A stretch of DNA of 9,202 nt from Chloroflexota bacterium (GTDB taxonomy: Bacteria; Chloroflexota; Anaerolineae; B4-G1): positions 1 through 9,202 of the forward strand of contig QMOC01000066.1 of NCBI GenBank assembly GCA_003648085.1, written 5' to 3'. Below are positions 5,232 through 9,202 of this stretch, piece after piece. Below the pieces are notes generated by a model. That model did no database searches and had not been told where the DNA came from. It saw nothing but the letters and a program-made list of their open reading frames with translations. Position 1 is the stretch's first letter. The number at the start of each line of letters is the position of its first letter. A program made the position numbers and the translations under genes.

Positions 5232-7215
5232 GAAAATCCATACGGTGGCTCTGGCCGGGCAACCCAACGTGGGCAAGTCCACCCTCTTCAACCTGCTCAC
5301 CGGCCTCAATCAGCACGTGGGCAACTGGCCCGGCAAGACGGTCGAGCGGAAGGAGGGCACTTTCACCTATAATGGCCGCATCTATCGGCTGGTAGATTTG
5401 CCCGGCACCTATAGCCTGACCGCTAATTCCGTCGAGGAGGTCATTGCCCGCGATTTCATCATCAAGGAGCGACCCGATGTGGTGATCGTAGTGGCGGACG
5501 CGGCAACGCTGGAGCGCAACCTGTACCTGGTAGCGGAGTTGCTGCCGCTGCCCGCTCCTGTCATCCTGGCCCTGAACATGATGGACGTGGCCCAGCAGGA
5601 GGGATTCCGCATCGAGCCAGAAGTACTGGAAGCGGCGCTGGGGGTCAGGGTCGTGCCGATGGTGGCCACCAAAAATGTCGGCGTTCACGAGTTGCTCGCA
5701 GCGATTGACGAGGTGGCACACGATATGGATGATTACGCACCCAAGCGCCCCGAGGTTCGTGCTGACCACCAGGATGTGCTGGCCCAGATTGAAACGCTGA
5801 TAGAGGGATACGTGCCAGAGCCCTATCCGCAGGATTGGGTAGCACTCAAATTACTGGAGGGAGATAGAGAGATCACGCAATTGATGCAAGAGCATCTGCC
5901 TGAGGAACGGTGGCAGTCGGTGTACGACATCCTCCGCCAACATGACGACGCTATGGTAGCCGTGGCCAGCGGACGGTACGAGTGGATTGGACGAATGATC
6001 CGTGCCGCCGTGACCCGTCCCAAAGTCGGACAGATTGGCCTGACCGAGCGACTGGACCGTTGGGCCACCCACCCCCTCTGGGGATTGATACTCTTGGCCA
6101 GCATCTTGGGTCTGACCTTCTGGCTGACCTACACCATCGGTGCACCTTTGCAGGAACTGCTCGATACCTACGTGGTGGGTAATCTGGCGGAATTGGCTCG
6201 CATACGGCTGGCAGGGGGAGCTCCTTGGCTCTCCGCTCTGATCGTAGACGGTATCATCGGCGGCGTGGGAGCGGTGCTCACTTTCCTGCCCATCCTGGTC
6301 ATTTTCTTTGCTGTGATGGGCACACTGGAGGACATGGGGTACATGGCGCGGGCAGCCTACGTGATGGATGGCTTTATGCACTTGATGGGACTGCATGGAA
6401 AGTCATTCTTGCCGCTGTTCCTGGGCTTTGGCTGTAACGTGCCGGCAGTGCTGGGCACTCGTGTGATCGAATCGCGGCGTGCCCGGCTGCTGACCATCAT
6501 GTTAGCCCCGCTAATCCCCTGTACGGCCCGTATGGCGGTGGTAGCCTTCCTGGCGCCGGCTTTCTTTGGCTCTGCCGCCACGCTGGTCTCCTGGGGATTG
6601 ATCCTCCTGGCGCTCGTGGTGCTGGCCCTTTCCGGCGTGCTCATTAACAAAACTGTATTCCGGGGACAACGGGCGGCGTTCATCATGGAACTGCCTCTTT
6701 ATCACCTCCCCAACTGGCGCACCATCGGCATGCTGGTGTGGCAGCGTAGCCTGGCTTTCCTCAAGAAGGCGGGGACGTTGATACTCCTAGTCTCAGTAAT
6801 GGTATGGGCCCTCTCGATGCTGCCCGGTGGGGAGATCGAGACCAGTTTCCTGGCCCGGATAGGCCGGCTGATGGAGCCGGTGGGCCGGCTGATGGGCTTC
6901 GATTGGCGGCTCATGGTGGCGCTTCTGACCAGTTTCATCGCCAAAGAGAACTCCATCGCCACGCTGGGCGTACTTTTTGGCGCGGACCAGGAGGCCGGAC
7001 TGGCGGAGACGTTGGCGGCTACCTTCTCCGCCCCAACCGCGCTGGCCTTTCTCGTGGTGCAGATGCTCTTTATCCCTTGCGTGGCGACGGTTGCCGTCAT
7101 CCGCCAGGAGACCGGCTCGTGGCGGTGGACGCTGTTCAGTTTAGGGTTTCTGCTGCTCGTGTCGTGGGTGGCAGGGGTTGGGCTCTTCTGGCTGGCTCAT
7201 CTGGTGGGGTTATAA
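5224..7215 (+). CDS. feoB: Ferrous iron transporter B (GTPase-permease)
   Basis: FeoB is the inner-membrane Fe(II) transporter with a cytoplasmic G-protein domain. All G motifs are visible: G1 'GQPNVGKST' (12-20), G2 Thr39 in 'PGKTVERKEG', G3 'DLPG' (58-61), G4 'NMMD' (118-121) and G5 'VATKNVG' (147-153). A helical spacer domain (about 165-270) leads to a polytopic membrane part (about 285-660). The two Gate-type repeats carry conserved cysteines: 'GFGCNVPA' (Cys404) and 'IPCTARM' (Cys433), with another in 'FIPCVATVAV' (Cys619). 'FIAKENSIATLGVLFG' is the familiar C-terminal signature. At 663 residues it is a compact full-length FeoB without the long C-terminal tail of some proteobacterial versions. 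The GTG start (5224) has GGAGG 7 bases upstream and overlaps feoA by 8 bases. The stop overlaps the next start (TAATG). Confidence 0.97.
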   Translation: MTEKIHTVALAGQPNVGKSTLFNLLTGLNQHVGNWPGKTVERKEGTFTYNGRIYRLVDLPGTYSLTANSVEEVIARDFIIKERPDVVIVVADAATLERNLYLVAELLPLPAPVILALNMMDVAQQEGFRIEPEVLEAALGVRVVPMVATKNVGVHELLAAIDEVAHDMDDYAPKRPEVRADHQDVLAQIETLIEGYVPEPYPQDWVALKLLEGDREITQLMQEHLPEERWQSVYDILRQHDDAMVAVASGRYEWIGRMIRAAVTRPKVGQIGLTERLDRWATHPLWGLILLASILGLTFWLTYTIGAPLQELLDTYVVGNLAELARIRLAGGAPWLSALIVDGIIGGVGAVLTFLPILVIFFAVMGTLEDMGYMARAAYVMDGFMHLMGLHGKSFLPLFLGFGCNVPAVLGTRVIESRRARLLTIMLAPLIPCTARMAVVAFLAPAFFGSAATLVSWGLILLALVVLALSGVLINKTVFRGQRAAFIMELPLYHLPNWRTIGMLVWQRSLAFLKKAGTLILLVSVMVWALSMLPGGEIETSFLARIGRLMEPVGRLMGFDWRLMVALLTSFIAKENSIATLGVLFGADQEAGLAETLAATFSAPTALAFLVVQMLFIPCVATVAVIRQETGSWRWTLFSLGFLLLVSWVAGVGLFWLAHLVGL

Positions 7216-8393
7216 TGTCGCAATTGGATCGCTTCCTTGTCATCTGTCTGGGCATGCTGGTTGTGCTGGCGATAGCGGTGGCTATCATAGGACCACGGCT
7301 GGGGCAGCCGGTCCCCTCATCTGAACAACCCCTCGCGCAGGGCGAAACGGAGACGATGGCCGCGCGCGTGATCGAGGTGCTGGAGGAAGGCACCGTTGAC
7401 CTGGGCGAGGGCAGCACACAACCCTACCAGCGATTGCTCCTTCGCGTCGAGGGCGGCTCGCTGGCCGGGCAAGAAGTCGTGGTCGAGGAGGGGACGGTCA
7501 ACATCATCAGCCAGGAGCGGCTATTCCACCCCGGTGACCGGGTTTACCTGGAGCGCACCGTGGGGCCGGATGGTGACCACCTCTATATCTCGGATTTCGT
7601 GCGCACCGGTCCGCTGTTCTGGATCGTGGCACTGTTTATGGGATTGGTGGTGTTGGTGGGGCGGAGTAAGGGACTGCGGTCGCTGGGAGGCACGCTGTTC
7701 AGCCTGGCGGTGATCTTCGCTTTCATCCTGCCCCAGATTATGGCCGGGCGGGACCCGGTGGGTGTGAGTATTGCCGGCTCCATCTTGTTGCTGGCCGTCT
7801 CCACCTACTTGATTTACGGCTGGAACCCCAAGGCCCATGCAGCGATGGCCGGGATGTCACTGAGCCTGGTGCTGACAGGGATGCTGGCCTGGTTGTTCGT
7901 GGGGTGGACCCGTCTGACCGGCCTGAGCATGGAGGAGAGCGCCTACCTGGTGATGGAACTGGGGCCAGACATCAACCTGCGGGGGTTGGTGCTGGGTGGG
8001 ATCATCATCGGCTCACTGGGTGTGCTGGACGACATCTGCGTGGGTCAGGCCTCGGCAGTCTTCGAACTGGTCAACGCCAACCGCGACCTGGGCTGGCTGG
8101 CTCTCTTCCGCCATAGCCTCAACATCGGCCGGGACCACATCGCGGCAATGGTCAATACGCTGCTCCTGGCTTATGTGGGAGCCTCGATGCCGCTGATGTT
8201 GGTCTTCACCATCTACCAGGAACCACTGTGGCGGCGGATCAACCGCGAGCCCATCGCCGAGGAGATCGTACGTACACTGGTGGGGAGCGTGGGACTGGTC
8301 CTGGCAGTGCCCATCACCGGCCTGATCGCCAGTCTGCTGGCCCGCTGGATGGTGCGACGGGAGGAGGCAAGAGCGCAAGGGAGCAGGAGGTAG
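7215..8393 (+). CDS. YibE/F-like integral membrane protein
   Basis: This 392-residue membrane protein resembles the YibE/F family, whose biochemical role is not established. A first membrane segment (about 7-27) precedes a soluble, mostly beta extracytoplasmic domain (about 45-130: 'ARVIEVLEEGTVDLGEG', 'VVVEEGTVNIISQERLFHPG'). Six or seven further membrane helices follow. The family hallmarks are the 'GLRSLGGTLFSLAVIF' helix, 'GSLGVLDDICVGQASAVFE' with paired Asp residues, and the 'IGRDHIAAMVNTLLLAYVG' segment with His, Asn and Arg in the membrane. The ATG at 7215 shares one base with the feoB stop (TAATG) and has GGTGGGG 5 bases upstream. Longer frames starting inside feoB are artefacts. Its place between feoB and feoC-like genes suggests a link to metal transport, which is inference only. 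Confidence 0.88.
   Translation: MSQLDRFLVICLGMLVVLAIAVAIIGPRLGQPVPSSEQPLAQGETETMAARVIEVLEEGTVDLGEGSTQPYQRLLLRVEGGSLAGQEVVVEEGTVNIISQERLFHPGDRVYLERTVGPDGDHLYISDFVRTGPLFWIVALFMGLVVLVGRSKGLRSLGGTLFSLAVIFAFILPQIMAGRDPVGVSIAGSILLLAVSTYLIYGWNPKAHAAMAGMSLSLVLTGMLAWLFVGWTRLTGLSMEESAYLVMELGPDINLRGLVLGGIIIGSLGVLDDICVGQASAVFELVNANRDLGWLALFRHSLNIGRDHIAAMVNTLLLAYVGASMPLMLVFTIYQEPLWRRINREPIAEEIVRTLVGSVGLVLAVPITGLIASLLARWMVRREEARAQGSRR
8385..8390 (+). promoter_or_regulatory. Ribosome binding site deciding the feoC-like start
   Basis: AGGAGG lies at the end of the yibE/F-like gene. It is 9 bases from the GTG at 8400 but only 3 from the GTG at 8394, so 8400 is the better start. Confidence 0.55.
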
Positions 8394-8399
8394 GTGGCC

Positions 8400-8633
8400 G
8401 TGTTGAAGGAATTATTGGAGTTGCTGAAAGCAGGGGGCACCCACCGGGTGGCCGACCTGGCCCGCGAGTTGGAGACGACCCCTGAGTTGGTCAGGGCGAT
8501 GCTGGATGCTCTGGCGCGGATGGGTTATCTGAAGCCAATGGGTGAGACGTGCAGCGACAAGTGTGCCACGTGCCCACTGGCGGGGCTGTGCGCGGCTGGG
8601 GAAAATGGATGGGTGTGGACGCCGGGGGAGTAA
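8400..8633 (+). CDS. feoC: FeoC-like Fe-S winged-helix protein
   Basis: This is a small winged-helix protein of 77 residues (79 if the GTG at 8394 is used). The N-terminal half has the helix-turn-helix pattern 'VADLARELETTPELVRAML', followed by 'LARMGYLKPM', typical of FeoC. The wing carries four cysteines in the order C-x3-C-x2-C-x5-C ('CSDKCATCPLAGLC'). This is the arrangement thought to hold an Fe-S cluster in FeoC proteins. FeoC is proposed to regulate FeoB stability or to sense iron or oxygen. Its position in the feo operon supports the call, though a YibE/F gene separates it from feoB. The stop TAA (8631-8633) is followed one base later by the cobO ATG. Confidence 0.82.
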   Translation: MLKELLELLKAGGTHRVADLARELETTPELVRAMLDALARMGYLKPMGETCSDKCATCPLAGLCAAGENGWVWTPGE

Positions 8634-8634
8634 A

Positions 8635-9093
8635 ATGGGCAGAGTAAGCGATCACCGACTTTCAAAGGGTTACGTGCAGGTCTACACGGGGGATGGCAAA
8701 GGTAAGACGACAGCCGCCCTGGGCCTGGCGTTACGGGCCTCTGGGCACGAGATGCGCACCTACATCGGCCAGTTTATGAAGGGCCAGCGGTACGGGGAAT
8801 TGGAGGCGCTGCGCGATCACCCCTACATCACCATCGAGCAGTACGGCGACGTGCGCTGTATCCGCCGCGAGGAGGTCACCCCCGAGCACGTGGCCCAGGC
8901 CCGGCGGGGGCTGGAGCGGGCGCGGGAGGCAATGCTTTCGGGCCGCTACGACATCGTCGTGCTGGACGAGGTGAATGTGGCGATCTGGTTCGGGCTGCTG
9001 ACGGTGGAGGAGGTACTGGCGTTTCTGGACCAGCGACCGGAGCACGTGGAGGTGATCCTCACCGGCCGCCGCGCCAGGACCCCCTGCTGGTAG
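8635..9093 (+). CDS. cobO: Corrinoid adenosyltransferase CobO/BtuR, C-terminus lost to an in-place inversion
   Basis: This enzyme transfers the adenosyl group of ATP to cob(I)alamin or cobyrinic acid diamide, making coenzyme B12-type cofactors. Counting from the ATG at 8635, the P-loop is 'GDGKGKTT' (19-26). 'GQFMKGQRYGE' follows (45-55), then the Walker B-like 'YDIVVLDEVNVAI' (105-117) and 'VEVILTGR' (138-145). As written, the frame runs into 'RARTPCW' and stops at 9091-9093, giving 152 residues. Family members normally continue for about 30-40 residues with a 'LVTEMREVKH..' type ending. That ending is present but reversed: flipping 9076-9152 restores 'RAPSELIERAD...LVTEMREVKHYYQQGVLAR...RGIER' and a stop at 9175-9177, for 180 residues. 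A longer frame starting at 8542 overlaps feoC in another phase and is rejected. GGGGGAG lies 4 bases before the ATG. Confidence 0.92.
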   Translation: MGRVSDHRLSKGYVQVYTGDGKGKTTAALGLALRASGHEMRTYIGQFMKGQRYGELEALRDHPYITIEQYGDVRCIRREEVTPEHVAQARRGLERAREAMLSGRYDIVVLDEVNVAIWFGLLTVEEVLAFLDQRPEHVEVILTGRRARTPCW

Positions 9094-9162
9094 TAGTGCT
9101 TCACCTCTCGCATCTCCGTCACTAGGTCGGCACGTTCGATCAGTTCCGATGGGGCGCGGCGG
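9066..9162 (-). other. Inverted segment of cobO bounded by a perfect 10-bp inverted repeat
   Basis: CCGCCGCGCC (9066-9075) and GGCGCGGCGG (9153-9162) are exact reverse complements enclosing 77 bp. The minus strand of the enclosed segment encodes the missing end of CobO ('APSELIERADL...', '...EMREVKHYYQQGVL'). The plus strand resumes the gene exactly after the right arm ('RGIER' then TGA). Inversion conserves length, so the 8635-9177 frame is exactly 181 codons when the segment is flipped. The repeat arms encode the same residues in either orientation, so no other change is needed. No recombinase gene is visible in the window. Confidence 0.9.
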
Positions 9163-9173
9163 GGGATCGAACG

Positions 9174-9202
9174 ATGATGACTCTCTGGGAATTGCCGTGG
9201 TA
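9174..9202 (+). CDS. Start of an unidentified gene, cut by the window edge
   Basis: ATGATGACTCTCTGGGAA at 9174 opens a frame ('MMTLWELPW') that runs off the edge. GGCGGGGG (9158-9165) lies 8 bases upstream as a possible ribosome binding site. The ATG overlaps the TGA (9175-9177) that would end the restored cobO, the ATGA arrangement common in operons. Too little is visible to name a product. Confidence 0.35.

Noticed and set aside
5116..5769. Long minus-strand frames opposite feoA and feoB (also 5851-6396 and 6702-7100)
   Set aside because: They are antisense shadows of strongly supported genes and show no domain signature or ribosome binding site.
6855..6898. Direct repeat GGCCGGCTGATGG within feoB
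   Set aside because: It encodes 'GRLMEPVGRLMG', which matches the ordinary FeoB pattern before 'FDWR'. It is a local coincidence of codon use.
6804..7214. N-terminal extension of the YibE/F-like gene starting inside feoB
   Set aside because: The extra translation is Gly/Arg-rich nonsense read from feoB in another phase. The real start is the ATG at 7215 overlapping the feoB stop.
8542..8634. Upstream start for cobO inside the feoC-like gene
   Set aside because: The added residues are out-of-phase feoC sequence. The ATG at 8635 follows a G-rich ribosome binding site and matches the family's usual N-terminus.
9076..9152. A separate minus-strand gene at the right edge
   Set aside because: The minus-strand coding signal is exactly the missing end of the plus-strand cobO, bounded by the inverted repeat, so it is an inverted part of that gene and not a new one.

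Overview
The window is GC-rich bacterial DNA with mostly plus-strand genes. It looks like Chloroflexota (Anaerolineae-like). That is an inference from three things: proline/threonine-linked surface proteins and thermonuclease/lamin-tail lipoproteins, a 'GTAGT..CGACTTTAGTCG' palindromic repeat of a kind I associate with that phylum, and a GC-rich type A RNase P RNA. No 16S or other decisive marker is present.

Layout. (1) 1-2091: a membrane-anchored surface protein with three Ig-like repeats (its start lies off the left edge), followed by a lipoprotein nuclease with a lamin-tail domain. (2) 2088-2651: a palindromic repeat overlapping the nuclease stop codon, then a sigma70-type promoter, the RNase P RNA gene rnpB and its intrinsic terminator. 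(3) About 2705-4283: a graveyard of three broken genes. They are the C-terminal part of a large protein resembling ATPases of BREX-like defence loci, a PIN-domain nuclease without its N-terminus, and a short piece of an adenine/cytosine-N4 DNA methyltransferase. Together they look like the residue of a decayed phage-defence or restriction island. (4) 4284-4492: an AT-richer regulatory stretch with a strong promoter and a Fur box. (5) 4493-9177: a tightly packed operon, fur - feoA - feoB - yibE/F-like - feoC-like - cobO, with overlapping or abutting stops and starts. A further reading frame begins at the right edge.

How the genes work together. Fur senses Fe(II) and should repress its own operon through the box just downstream of the -10 element. 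FeoA, FeoB and the FeoC-like Fe-S winged-helix protein form a ferrous iron uptake system. A YibE/F membrane protein sits between feoB and feoC, and a corrinoid adenosyltransferase follows.

The most striking observation is at the right end. The last part of cobO is inverted in place. A 77-bp segment (9076-9152), bounded by a perfect 10-bp inverted repeat (9066-9075 and 9153-9162), lies backwards. Flipping it restores an uninterrupted 180-residue CobO with the expected C-terminus, ending at a TGA at 9175-9177 that overlaps the next start codon. As written, the protein ends early after 152 residues. This is either an intragenic invertible switch, a fixed inversion mutation or an assembly error. 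Raw reads would distinguish these.
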